From CAZAMB01 sp964486335 (lineage in GTDB: Bacteria > Planctomycetota > Phycisphaerae > UBA1845), in NCBI GenBank assembly GCA_964486335.1, contig CAZAMB010000004.1, forward strand, positions 186,001 to 250,000: 64,000 nt of DNA, read 5' to 3'. A program made the translations under genes and the position numbers. Below the pieces are notes generated by a model that saw nothing but the letters and a program-made list of their open reading frames with translations, was not told the origin of the DNA and did not search any database. Positions 10,101 through 18,344 of this stretch are shown in pieces (the stretch's first letter is position 1; every line of letters starts with the position of its first letter).

Positions 10101-10239
10101 AGTCTCCATCATGGAAACGCTTGATCGCGGTTTGCAGGTTTTCCGAAGGTTCCTGAGCCGCGACTTGACTGATCAAGGCACACAAAACGGTCAGTGTGGC
10201 CGCCGGCACAATTCGTTGAAATGATCGATAGCAACGCAA
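7132..10239 (-). CDS. Outer-membrane secretin (GspD/PilQ superfamily) with TPR/coiled-coil N-terminus
   Basis: This 1035-residue protein is predicted to form the outer-membrane gate of a type II secretion or type IV pilus system. After a signal peptide (about residues 1-28) come TPR-like helices and a charged coiled coil (about 30-400). An STN/N0-like domain follows at about 453-545, then a linker. The secretin core runs from about 673 (QIAVEARFITVSSHYLEELG) to VPDGGTLLIGGQK (near 963) and PILSKIPILKRAYSSR. The core contains a long Gly/Pro/Gln-rich loop. The start is TTG 10239, supported by AAGGAG 6 nt upstream; no ATG fits before the signal peptide. It sits between two single-TM proteins plus PilM upstream and a YdjY protein downstream. 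Neighbouring pilB, pilC, pilT and pilin genes are absent. Confidence 0.88.
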   Translation of the reverse strand: MRCYRSFQRIVPAATLTVLCALISQVAAQEPSENLQTAIKRFHDGDYLGAQELLTGVDRGSLSAEDQTKRDDYMSRVQTAIKMVDKAQNEFEAAQQARRDGDSAKAMSLLEAVLGNEYAPQDVREAAAGLKLEIQSDAPSDANASPAPAATKEAPMEAVKGGGGGGTPADTERAKALTTEGNDMLRGGRLDEAERLFNQALDLVPGFPEANDGLRQVAQHRQNVSGVAPESLIARIKREDAINWQRAQAEYRDVESRIRDQVASERFEEANQLVVRSNQIVESAKQFADPVSLYESLRSEADALAAFVAAAEREYNERKVAEVRRQIEEQRAARLREDEENRRQQVQKLMEQAVQHRRDGDLNAAINVLKQVTVIDPKYQEARWMMDDLEVLREFRRGRELRDDFSRETQRSLNDVEDSKIPWADLLRYPKDWNEIMARPERRGSSLIRRGTLISALDSPVPIHFEQMPFDQVIEKLASAQNLNVIVKWHDLQRVNIDRITPISLRVPNEISLRRALTEVLDQASGGAVELGFDVTDEAIVIATRETLDQNTYQVVYDINDLLMEIPNFNDPPMKDLTAANSRNVANSPTSPASASPWSDADDDGETSPPDPGRARRVREIIQLIEDTVAPGSWRDRGGTIGNISEINGQLVITQNTAGQRAIGDLLGKLRDQRAIQIAVEARFITVSSHYLEELGMDLDIVLNSGNAGFDYIPGAGGPVTDPVLGSPLLLPRSFSRLGFTPATPALGTANIGTPPGGAIAQPYNQPYLVPQRGGGSGSQSTPVPIVNRLSSFTDPSNLGSDVPGSFAGQALPPALSIFGSFLDNIQVDFLIRATQADSRTTVLTAPQLVLFNGQRSWVAVTIQQNFVSQLNPVVGTGAVAQAPQVGTIDSGAVLDVNATVTSDKRYVTMTLRPGVTRLLDLQTIPFSGGVAGGGFGGGAALAAFIQVPTLSSQRIQTTVSVPDGGTLLIGGQKLASETEVEAGVPILSKIPILKRAYSSRSTVKDEQTLLILIKPKIMIQSEQEELAFPSFSQR

Positions 10240-10484
10240 CGCAAGCTCCTTCTTTTCAGGGGCCGATGAACGACGCTCGACGCTTCACGGTAACGGAACG
10301 GTCCGTGCATTCCGGGGTACGATCCTACCGTTGTGGGTGTCGATTTCCTTTCCCAAACCCGATGAGCTCCCGTATTCCGCCAGCGCCTCGCGGACGCGAA
10401 AGCTCTTCGATTCTAGGTCGCGGACGAAAGCCCCGCAACCCGCAGGAACCGCGTGCATGGTGAACCGGCCCAACCCCCTATCCG

Positions 10485-12341
10485 TTAACGACGCGGCGTG
10501 AATACGATAATGCTACGCTTGTCCGGGTGAGCCTTGTCCAATGGGACGATCCGCTCGAACGGCCGACCCTGCGAATCGACAAACACGGCGGCCGTTGTGT
10601 TCTCCGGCGACCCAAACTTTACGCCGCTGGCCGTCAAACCACTCTTTCGATCCCTGAAGGGCCGGGCGAAATCAAGGTCCATGAGCATCGCATCGGCCTC
10701 AAACGTGACCAGCGGAGTGTCGGCGACATGGCGATCCTGAAGATTCGGGACCGGCGTTCGCGTTTCATGGATCAGCTTTTCGCCTTCCGTGAACTTGGCA
10801 GTACCGGATTTGACCCAAACACCGTCGTACCAGCGATAAAACTCCACGCTGGCTTCCCGGCGCTTCGGGTCATCCCGCGTGACAAAGAAAAGTGAGTCTT
10901 CCGGAATGGTGACCGCATCGACCGGATCGGACCAGTCGCTGGCGACAATGAGCACGCCCGCATCCGCCGGATCCTCGAAGCTTTCCGGCAGCGCCGCCAG
11001 ACGATTCAGGATGCGCACTCGCATTCGATACTGATAGGTAGCCCCGCTGGCCACACTGCCGACGGCCGCATCATGGACCCAGATCTGCTGCTTGGGCGAC
11101 TTATCCCGCACGACCGTCGCCTGGGCCCCCTTGGGATCCGCGCCTTGCGGCCCGGGACGCTGTCCGCCTCCATGGGCGATGTCCTGCTGCGCAAGATCCG
11201 CCTCTTGTTTCAGCATTCTTGCCTTTTGCTTCAGGTCGGCGGGCGCGTTCGGGTTTGTTTCGATGCCGAACGCAATATTGTAAGCGTTCAAGGCGTCGTT
11301 TCGTGATCGTGATTTCTTTGCGTCTTCGAGAAGCTTTCGAGCGCCTTCGAGTTCCAGATTGAGAAAATCTGCCTGCGTCTGCGGCGCTTTTTGCGTTTCC
11401 TTTGCGGGTTCAACCTGCTTCAGCCCATACCGATCTTCGGGTGATGTTTTCGGTGGATCCTTGGGGTGCAAATACTCGTCATCCTGTTTCATGACTTCTT
11501 CGTAGGACGAAATCACGGGAAACCGCCAAGGGTTTTCATCGCGAACCGTTTCCGCCGGCAGCGGCCGAATGATGCCCAATTGCACCGCCGGCTCGGCGAT
11601 TTCCGCCTCGTATTTCTCAAAACGTGATCGGTCGTCCTTGTGAAACTCGACCTGAGCACCATCCTGCGTCATCCGCATTTCGGGCGGCGACGGCAAACGA
11701 AAGGTCGGCCACGGCGTGATCGGCGTCCAATCCACGTCCGACCAGCTTCCGTCCGAACGTCGAATCCGACGCTCGAGTTCCGGAGGCATGAAGACCACGT
11801 CCGCCTTTGTCGCACCCCAGGTGCGACGCTGAAGTTCGGAAAGGGCCTTTACATCCTGAACGACCGAAACCGTGACCCAGTTCGCGGGAACGCGCGACGT
11901 CGAAAGATCACTATTTTGAATTAACAGGGTACTTCGGCCAAAAGTCGCGGCGGGCTTTTCGGGACGCTGAATCTGGACAAGCGTCGCGCGCCCGACAACG
12001 GCTTCCGGACTATCGATCAATGGAACCGGCGGCCCCAAGGCGACCGCAAGCGGCAACGGGTCCGCCTTGAGCGGCGCCCTTTGCTTCAGAAACTCGTCAA
12101 TCAATGGCTCAGCGGCAGTTTCCTGAGGCGAAGCGTTTCGAATTCGATCGGCGATTTCCACTGCTTTCTGAGCCAGGCGGGCGTCCACGGATCGAGGCGC
12201 GACGGCCTCCCCCCCGAGTACGATTTTGTTAGGCGACGAGAAAACGTATTTGACCGCCACGGCGATCAAAAGGAGCAAGGCAATGCCTAGAACCGCCTTT
12301 TCCGCATGCCGCTCGATCGGATTGACCAGTTGTTTCGCCAT
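10485..12341 (-). CDS. Single-TM periplasmic protein of the PilM/secretin cluster
   Basis: I do not recognise a named family. The 618-residue protein has a short cytoplasmic start (KQLVNPIERHAEKA) and one TM helix at about 17-34. The rest is a large, presumably periplasmic region rich in Pro, Ala and charged residues, with a helical segment near 330-400 and beta-rich ends. By position, between the PilO-like gene and the secretin, it may take the place of PilP, linking the inner-membrane platform to the secretin; that is inference. ATG 12341 has only a weak purine-rich sequence upstream. A 245-nt gap without a recognisable gene separates it from the secretin gene. That gap includes a small ACGGA/TCCGT inverted repeat. 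Confidence 0.6.
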   Translation of the reverse strand: MAKQLVNPIERHAEKAVLGIALLLLIAVAVKYVFSSPNKIVLGGEAVAPRSVDARLAQKAVEIADRIRNASPQETAAEPLIDEFLKQRAPLKADPLPLAVALGPPVPLIDSPEAVVGRATLVQIQRPEKPAATFGRSTLLIQNSDLSTSRVPANWVTVSVVQDVKALSELQRRTWGATKADVVFMPPELERRIRRSDGSWSDVDWTPITPWPTFRLPSPPEMRMTQDGAQVEFHKDDRSRFEKYEAEIAEPAVQLGIIRPLPAETVRDENPWRFPVISSYEEVMKQDDEYLHPKDPPKTSPEDRYGLKQVEPAKETQKAPQTQADFLNLELEGARKLLEDAKKSRSRNDALNAYNIAFGIETNPNAPADLKQKARMLKQEADLAQQDIAHGGGQRPGPQGADPKGAQATVVRDKSPKQQIWVHDAAVGSVASGATYQYRMRVRILNRLAALPESFEDPADAGVLIVASDWSDPVDAVTIPEDSLFFVTRDDPKRREASVEFYRWYDGVWVKSGTAKFTEGEKLIHETRTPVPNLQDRHVADTPLVTFEADAMLMDLDFARPFRDRKSGLTASGVKFGSPENTTAAVFVDSQGRPFERIVPLDKAHPDKRSIIVFTPRR

Positions 12342-12435
12342 TTTTCTTTCGTTCTATTTCCTGCCGCGCTGAGCGCGCTGTCAATCAGAATTCAACCATT
12401 TCCAAGTTAGGGCCAGCATGGCTGCCAGCAGTCGA

Positions 12436-13713
12436 TCAGGGTTGGTTGCCGGCCGGTGCCGGCTCGGGACACGGAATCACGTATTTCTCACAAACTTCTC
12501 GAGGCATCCACTTTCGAAACGTCTCACCGAGCATGACAAACTCAAACTCCAGCAACACGTTCACTGTTGGTTCGGAACCGTAAATCTTTCCGACCAGCGA
12601 AACGTTGGGAGGGACCTCTTTGTAGGCGACCCGCACCAGCGTAAAGAAACTGTTGTTCGTGATCTTCTCGATCAGCGCAGTGATATCCCGCTGATCCATG
12701 ACCATCTTGACCGCGATTTGGACCGCCTCGAAAAACGGTCCCGAAGCGGTATGCGTGAACACCGTCTCGGCTGTTCCGGCGGGCAAAGCCGCCAAATATC
12801 CTCCGGCTTCCGGGACCGCATACAGCTCGCCTTCAGGTGGCACATAGAGTCCCGATCCGAAACGAATGGAAATGAGATCCTTCACGGGCATGTTGCCCAC
12901 CCAGGGATCCTTTCCTTCCGCCTTGGCCGCCTCGGCTGCGGACTTGTTTAACTCGACGATCGCGTTGACGATGTGCCGTTGAATCCAATACCCCACCTGG
13001 GCACGCCAAATATCCTCTGGATACGGGGCGTCGACTGTTCCCGTGTCCTTCAGCGTTGGATAAAAATCAAGGCTCGAAACGCGCTCATTGATTTTTTCAT
13101 CCCACCAGGGAACGGCATAACACGAAATGCGCTGCGCGGCCTGAATGTCGGCGCGAACCTTGGAATCTTGCCGAACGCCCGCCCGCGTGAGGATCCCCGC
13201 CGAATTCCGCGGTTCTCCGCTCAATTCTTCCGCCAGCTTGCCGTCGCCCGCCCCGCCGCCGAACCTCGCTACTTCCGCGCGTTCGTCCTCGATCTTGCGG
13301 CGCATCAATTCAACATCCGCGGCTGTCGCGGGCCCGCCCGAATTCAATGCCGAAAGCAAATCCCGCATCGCCGCATTGTAGGCCGTGCGAAACTCGATGC
13401 GCTTGAGTGGCGGACCATCCGGAAAGACGCCTTCGACCAGCGGCGTCATTCCCGCGTACATGGTCTGGGCTTGTTCAAGCATTTTGTTGCGATCGTCCAG
13501 AACGGCCTGGATTCGCCGCTCTTCGGCTTCGATCACGTCTTTGTTTACCGGCCTCGACTGAAGCGATTCCAGGCTCTGAAACATGCTTTCGGCGCGCTTC
13601 ATCTCTTCAAGTACCTTGGGCATGGCCTGAAGACCTGTGATTCCCAAGGCAATCCCAGCCGCGCCGCCAAGGGCCGAAAGAATGTAAAACAGATGCCGCT
13701 TCAGGAAATCCAT
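12436..13713 (-). CDS. PilO-like inner-membrane protein (TM helix plus coiled coil)
   Basis: This 425-residue protein begins with a short cytoplasmic tip and a TM helix at about residues 8-28. A coiled coil follows (about 35-95, VLEEMKRAESMFQSLESLQ), then a globular periplasmic region. That layout fits PilN/PilO-type alignment proteins, but I see no diagnostic PilO motif and the protein is about twice the usual PilO length. The last segment (VNVLLEFEFVMLGETFRKW) could form a beta-sheet end domain. A GGAG lies about 10 nt before ATG 13713, and the gene starts 46 nt after pilM. The function is inferred from topology and from its place between pilM and the secretin. Confidence 0.6.
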   Translation of the reverse strand: MDFLKRHLFYILSALGGAAGIALGITGLQAMPKVLEEMKRAESMFQSLESLQSRPVNKDVIEAEERRIQAVLDDRNKMLEQAQTMYAGMTPLVEGVFPDGPPLKRIEFRTAYNAAMRDLLSALNSGGPATAADVELMRRKIEDERAEVARFGGGAGDGKLAEELSGEPRNSAGILTRAGVRQDSKVRADIQAAQRISCYAVPWWDEKINERVSSLDFYPTLKDTGTVDAPYPEDIWRAQVGYWIQRHIVNAIVELNKSAAEAAKAEGKDPWVGNMPVKDLISIRFGSGLYVPPEGELYAVPEAGGYLAALPAGTAETVFTHTASGPFFEAVQIAVKMVMDQRDITALIEKITNNSFFTLVRVAYKEVPPNVSLVGKIYGSEPTVNVLLEFEFVMLGETFRKWMPREVCEKYVIPCPEPAPAGNQP

Positions 13714-13759
13714 TCACGCGCTCTCCAAATCTACAACAGGCACCATTTGGATCGTGGAA

Positions 13760-15796
13760 CTAGCCGCCGTCATTGCTTTCAGCTCCAGGTTCGTCGCCAC
13801 TCTCGGATTGGGGAAAATCAGAGAGGATCACGGAAGCCCAAATGTCGAATCGCCAATCATTCGTCGTCGGCTCCAGCGTCACTGGATCGATCGCTCCGCT
13901 GGCAACCCCTGCTCCCGGCGTCGATCCGGCGGATGAACCTCGACCGCCTCCGCCACGGGAGACTCCGCCGGTGGGCGACGTGCCACCTGCTGACAGCTGA
14001 ACGCCGTCCATCAATACAATCTGGTCAAAATAAAACCCCGTGCCCGGTCGGCGACCGTTCTCCCGCAAGCGCAAGATGAACTTGTCGCGAATAAACGCGG
14101 CGCCACCCGCGTTCGGCGTGCGACAAGTCAGCTTCACATGCAAGCCAGGTAACGCCTGCTCCACGTCGTAAGTATTGATCGGCGGCGGAACCTCAATCAG
14201 GCTCTTCCAAGGCCATTTCCCGAGTTCAGGTTCAAAAAAGTAGTCCAGTGCCTCGATCCAAACTTGCTCTCGTTCGCTCCGGGGTTTTGCGCTCGAAAGA
14301 CCCGCCAGAACCTCTTCAGGAGAATTCGCATGAGCAATTGAATCAGAGGAAGTCGGAAGCGATTCATGAATCACGCGAAGAATGGACGGCGCAATTCGCT
14401 TGAGGCTGAGAAGTTCCACAGCGCGCCGAGCTTCAGATTGCTCCGACTCTCCCTTGCCCGAAAGTCCCGACAATGTCTTCTTCAAGACATTTCCCGCCTC
14501 AAGAATCGTAGCGGCTTTCGCGCGATCGGAATGATCGCCTCGAGGGCCGCCGCGGATCACATCGACGGCTTGGTCCAAGCTCAGGCTTCCGACATTGCTT
14601 GAACTTGCCCCTGCCGCCAAGGCTCGCATATCGGTCGCTTGCCTAAACCAGACAAGTCCCCCCGCCAAGACCAGGCAAGCCGCCGCGGCCGCAAATGCAG
14701 GACGCTTTTTTCTCCATGCCACCTGTTTGGCGATCTCCGTCGGCAACAGGTTGCTCGTCACCTTCGTCAATTCAAGTCCCTGTAGCGCCAGGCCGTAGGC
14801 AACGTAAAGGCTCAAGAAGTGTTCTTTGAATGCGTCCTGATTCGCCACGGAGGACACCGCGGCGTTGCGAAACGACGGCGGTCGATCGACATTCAAACTG
14901 AGGTTCTGCTGTAGATATTTTTGCAGACCCGGCAGCTGAAACGCATCGCCCACACCGAGTACGCGGTCCACCTTTGTGTCACGATGGGTGGAGGAATAGA
15001 ACCCGATGGAGCGCTGGAGTTCCTGAACCAGATCCGCGAAGACCGGTCGCATCGCCTGAAAAATCTGACGGGCATATTTGCTCTCGGCGGCCGTTCTTTT
15101 CAGGTTCTCTGCCTTCGCGAAACTCAGCTTGAAGGATTTGACAAGAGCTTCGGTGAAGCGGTTTCCGCCAATGGGCACGGTACGCGTCCACAGGGCGTCC
15201 TTGGTCGCCACGACAAGGTCCGTGTTCTCGGCGCCGATATCCAGAAGGATTGTCGTGTCGCCGGAAAGCCAACCATCAAAATAGGCTGCGTTGTACAACG
15301 CCAACGGACCCGACTGAACACCGTTCGGTTCGATGGCGGCTTGCTCGAAGTGCAGCAGATGTTCGCGGATGAGTTCCCGCTTCATCGCGAAAATGCCGAC
15401 CTCAATGTCAGGCAAACCCTCTTGCTGAAAAGTCTCGTAATCCCAGATGACCTCGTCCATATCGAATGGAATCTGTTGATCCGCTTCGTAACGAACGATA
15501 TCGGGAATGCGATTCGGCGCAACGGGGGGTAGTTTTGTAAAACGGGCCAATGTGTGTTGGCCCGGAACACCAACCACCACCTGGTCCTTGGAAACGTCGT
15601 TTCGAGATAGGAATTTCTCGAGCGCAGCGCCGATCAATGCCGGACGATCGGCATCCGGCTGTGAAAGAATCTTGGCGTGTTCAACGTAATCGATCGCAGC
15701 GACTTCTACTTTACCCTCGGCGGCGGGACGAAGCTTGACTGCTTTCAGCGCGCAGCGACCGACGTCGATACCCCACACCGCCTGCGTACTCGCCAT
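13760..15796 (-). CDS. pilM: PilM-type actin-like ATPase fused to a TM helix and periplasmic region
   Basis: Residues 1-345 match PilM/FtsA-like pilus assembly proteins. WGIDVGRCALKAVKL is the first phosphate-binding strand, DIGAENTDLVVA the second, and VLGVGDAFQLPGL comes near the end. PilM normally is a separate cytoplasmic protein of about 350 residues that binds the N-terminus of PilN. Here the chain continues with a basic patch, a TM helix at about 365-385 and about 290 further residues. That tail includes a Gly/Ser-rich linker and an acidic end, suggesting a PilM-PilN-type fusion. It heads the minus-strand cluster. GGAG lies 9 nt before ATG 15796. A possible CATAAC -10 overlaps the divergent mtaB promoter. 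Confidence 0.8.
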   Translation of the reverse strand: MASTQAVWGIDVGRCALKAVKLRPAAEGKVEVAAIDYVEHAKILSQPDADRPALIGAALEKFLSRNDVSKDQVVVGVPGQHTLARFTKLPPVAPNRIPDIVRYEADQQIPFDMDEVIWDYETFQQEGLPDIEVGIFAMKRELIREHLLHFEQAAIEPNGVQSGPLALYNAAYFDGWLSGDTTILLDIGAENTDLVVATKDALWTRTVPIGGNRFTEALVKSFKLSFAKAENLKRTAAESKYARQIFQAMRPVFADLVQELQRSIGFYSSTHRDTKVDRVLGVGDAFQLPGLQKYLQQNLSLNVDRPPSFRNAAVSSVANQDAFKEHFLSLYVAYGLALQGLELTKVTSNLLPTEIAKQVAWRKKRPAFAAAAACLVLAGGLVWFRQATDMRALAAGASSSNVGSLSLDQAVDVIRGGPRGDHSDRAKAATILEAGNVLKKTLSGLSGKGESEQSEARRAVELLSLKRIAPSILRVIHESLPTSSDSIAHANSPEEVLAGLSSAKPRSEREQVWIEALDYFFEPELGKWPWKSLIEVPPPINTYDVEQALPGLHVKLTCRTPNAGGAAFIRDKFILRLRENGRRPGTGFYFDQIVLMDGVQLSAGGTSPTGGVSRGGGGRGSSAGSTPGAGVASGAIDPVTLEPTTNDWRFDIWASVILSDFPQSESGDEPGAESNDGG

Positions 15797-15860
15797 GAAT
15801 ATCGTCTCCGTCCACTGTCGCCATGACGCCGCATGGCGCCTTTTGCCGGCGGAAGCCGCA

Positions 15861-15869
15861 TGTTATGCT
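15861..15869 (+). promoter_or_regulatory. Extended -10 promoter of the mtaB-like gene, leaderless-type spacing
   Basis: TGTTATGCT is an extended -10 element (TGn followed by TATGCT at 15864-15869). It ends 8 nt before ATG 15878, and no Shine-Dalgarno lies between. A weak TTGCCG at 15843 has a 15-nt spacing. Confidence 0.5.
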
Positions 15870-15877
15870 CACCGCGA

Positions 15878-17488
15878 ATGGCTGGGAAGTATCGGCTGAG
15901 CACTCTCGGCTGTAAAGTCAATCAATACGAAACGCAGCTCGTTCGGCAACTCCTTGAGTCGCTCGGCATGTGTCCGGCGTCGCCCGGAGAATCGGCCGAT
16001 CTGGCTGTCGTCAACACTTGCGCGGTTACCGTCGGCGCCATGCGCGACAATCGTCTGGCGATCCGCAAAGTTGCGGACAAGGGCCGTACACCCGTGATCG
16101 TCATCGGATGCGGCGCAACTGCCGACGCAAACCGGTTGGGTTCCATTCCCGGCGTTACTGCGGTGGTGGGCCATTCAAACGAGACACAGGACCAGCTCCG
16201 GTCCCACGTCATACAAAGCCTCATTCGGTCCGCACCGCCACAAATTCACGCGTCTCACGACTTTCACGAACGCGCAATGCATCTGTCCCAGTCGACCACC
16301 CAAGACACACGCAGGATGTCGGACGCCGGAAGGCCCAGTGGCGGGGCAACCGCGTCCGAAGCAGCCCTCCCCGCTCGACCGATTATTCCGCTGCCGTTGG
16401 CCGGTGTCAAGAAAATGCAACCGGTCGGCGGTGACGAGGAAGGGAATGCACTGTTGCTTGATCGCATCGATACATTCGCTGGGCACTCCCGCGCCTTCCT
16501 CAAAGTACAGGACGGCTGCGATGCCTTCTGTACATACTGCATTATCCCTCAATTGCGACCCGATCTACGATACAAGCCGATCGACGTGGCGGTCGCCGAG
16601 GCGACGGCGCTCGTCCACAAGGGATACAAGGAGATTATTCTTACGGGGATCTTCCTGGGCGCTTTCGGTCGTTCAACCGCCGTTCGCAAACGGTTCACGA
16701 GCGAACGACCTCCACTGGTTCGACTCATCGATGCCATCGCAAAAGTGGACGGCCTCGAACGCCTGCGCCTTTCCAGCCTCGAGCCCGGCGACGTCACGGG
16801 CGCCCTGCTCGAAGTGTTCCGGTCAAACAAAGCATGCGTCCCCCACTTCCATCTCCCCCTCCAATCGGGAAGCCAGGACGTTCTTCGGCGAATGAACCGC
16901 CAGTATTCCACCGCCGACTTTGCGGCAATGGTCGATCGCGTGCGTTCGGCCTTGGACCGTCCGGCGATTTCGACAGACATTGTCGTTGGGTTTCCCGGTG
17001 AATCCGACGTGGATTTTGCGGCGACGATGGAATTGGCCCGATACTCGCGGTTTTGCAAGATTCACGCGTTTCCTTTTAGTCCGCGTTCGGGAACCGCGGC
17101 CGCTCGATGGAACAGTCAATTCGTACCGCATGCGAAGGTTCGAGAGCGAATGAACATGCTGGCCGAACTCGACGCGCAAGGCTCACTCGATTACCGTCGG
17201 TCAACGGTAGGCATTCGCGAACGAGTCATCATCGAAGGAATCGACGAGGAATCGGGTTATCGGTGGGACCATCCGAAGGAACTCAGAGGAGTTTCTTCCA
17301 TCCATTACGGCCGTTCGGATCGCTATTTTGAAGTGCGATTCGAATCGAACGCCCGGTTCGCCAAAGGTGACGTGGTGCCCGTCCGGATCTTTCACGCCGA
17401 CCGAAACCAGACACTGGCTGTTTGCCTCGCGTCTGGCGTCGAAGGCAACGGGCTTCCCGTCCTATCTTCCGCACCGCGGGGCCTTTGA
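15878..17488 (+). CDS. mtaB: MtaB-like tRNA methylthiotransferase (radical SAM)
   Basis: This 536-residue enzyme is predicted to add a methylthio group to t6A37 of tRNA. TLGCKVNQYET is the hallmark of the MtaB branch. NTCAVT and VIGCGA supply the other two cysteines of the N-terminal [4Fe-4S] cluster, and DGCDAFCTYCIIP carries the radical SAM CxxxCxxC. ILTGIFLGAFG, HLPLQSGS and TDIVVGFPGE are also typical. Two features are odd. About 60 extra residues, Pro/Ser-rich, lie between the UPF0004 and radical SAM domains (about 115-190). The usual basic run after CIIP is replaced by QLRPDLRYKP. ATG 15878 is preferred over an upstream ATG at 15833 because homologues begin near KYRLSTLG and a -10 element ends 8 nt upstream. 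Confidence 0.88.
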   Translation: MAGKYRLSTLGCKVNQYETQLVRQLLESLGMCPASPGESADLAVVNTCAVTVGAMRDNRLAIRKVADKGRTPVIVIGCGATADANRLGSIPGVTAVVGHSNETQDQLRSHVIQSLIRSAPPQIHASHDFHERAMHLSQSTTQDTRRMSDAGRPSGGATASEAALPARPIIPLPLAGVKKMQPVGGDEEGNALLLDRIDTFAGHSRAFLKVQDGCDAFCTYCIIPQLRPDLRYKPIDVAVAEATALVHKGYKEIILTGIFLGAFGRSTAVRKRFTSERPPLVRLIDAIAKVDGLERLRLSSLEPGDVTGALLEVFRSNKACVPHFHLPLQSGSQDVLRRMNRQYSTADFAAMVDRVRSALDRPAISTDIVVGFPGESDVDFAATMELARYSRFCKIHAFPFSPRSGTAAARWNSQFVPHAKVRERMNMLAELDAQGSLDYRRSTVGIRERVIIEGIDEESGYRWDHPKELRGVSSIHYGRSDRYFEVRFESNARFAKGDVVPVRIFHADRNQTLAVCLASGVEGNGLPVLSSAPRGL

Positions 17489-17511
17489 TCTGCTGACCGT
17501 GCGAGCATAAT
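17485..17511 (+). promoter_or_regulatory. Candidate promoter of the 17.5-kb methyltransferase, near-leaderless
   Basis: CATAAT (17506-17511, 5 of 6 consensus) lies 10 nt before ATG 17522. TTGATC at 17485 is a possible -35 with a short 15-nt spacer. The predicted 5' leader is about 3 nt and holds no Shine-Dalgarno. Confidence 0.4.
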
Positions 17512-17521
17512 CTTTCGACCT

Positions 17522-18331
17522 ATGAAAAACGCGCGCCAAACCGCCGTTCAACGATACCACGACCGAGTGGCCGGTCGTTATGACGACAGCTACGACGACG
17601 AATTCTGGCAGTGGCACGATTCGCTGACCTGGGACTACCTCAAGCCTCATCTTCCGACCAATCTCTCCGACACCATCCTCGATCTCGGCTGCGGAACGGG
17701 GAAATGGGCGGCCAAGTTGCTCAAGAGCGGATTTCGCGTGGTTTGCGTGGACATTTCCGCAAAGATGCTCGATCAGGCTCGATTGAAGCTCGACCAACCG
17801 GAACTGTCCGGCAAAGCTGAATTCGTTCATGCCGATCTGTGCGATCTTTCCATGCTCTCAGATGGTTGCGCCTCTCTTGCCGTCGCGATGGGTGACCCGA
17901 TCGGCTGCGCGAGCAATCCATTGAAAGCGATGAGGGAAATCCGCCGCGTCCTTTCGGAAAAAGGCGTTCTTGTCGCCACGTTCGACAACAAACTGTCGGC
18001 CATTGATTATTACCTCGAACACGGCGACCCTCGCGAACTTTCTCGATTCCTGCGCGACGGCCGGACCCACTGGCTCACCAGGGACGCCTCTGAACAGTTT
18101 GATATCACGACATACTCGCCGGACGAGCTTCGTCGGTTGGTCGAAAGCGGCGGATTTGAATTGCTGGAAATGATCGGAAAGACGGTGCTTCCCATGCGCC
18201 ATCATCGCCATTTGCTTGTCGAATCCGACGCGCGACGGGCATGGGCCAAAATCGAAAAGTCGCTTTGCCGCGATGCTTCGGCATTGGCTCGCGCCTCTCA
18301 CCTTCAGATGGCCGCGCGAAAAAGAATGTGA
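17522..18331 (+). CDS. Class I SAM-dependent methyltransferase
   Basis: This 269-residue protein has a clear SAM-binding fold. Motif I is LDLGCGTGKWAAKL (near residue 57), CVDISAKMLDQAR is the acidic post-I strand, and GDPIG and IRRVLSEKGVLVATFDN are motifs II and III. The N-terminal YHDRVAGRYDDSYDDEF helix is common in small-molecule methyltransferases. The substrate is not evident. It follows the mtaB-like gene by 33 nt on the same strand but has its own possible -10 element, so it may be transcribed both with mtaB and alone. It converges on the ThiF-family gene with 13 nt between the stops. Confidence 0.8.
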   Translation: MKNARQTAVQRYHDRVAGRYDDSYDDEFWQWHDSLTWDYLKPHLPTNLSDTILDLGCGTGKWAAKLLKSGFRVVCVDISAKMLDQARLKLDQPELSGKAEFVHADLCDLSMLSDGCASLAVAMGDPIGCASNPLKAMREIRRVLSEKGVLVATFDNKLSAIDYYLEHGDPRELSRFLRDGRTHWLTRDASEQFDITTYSPDELRRLVESGGFELLEMIGKTVLPMRHHRHLLVESDARRAWAKIEKSLCRDASALARASHLQMAARKRM

Positions 18332-18344
18332 CCCCCGTTTGCCG

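Noticed and set aside
12973..14079. 368-codon plus-strand frame opposite the PilO-like and pilM genes
   Set aside because: No motif, no promoter, and full overlap with the pilus genes, whose TM and actin-like features are coherent.
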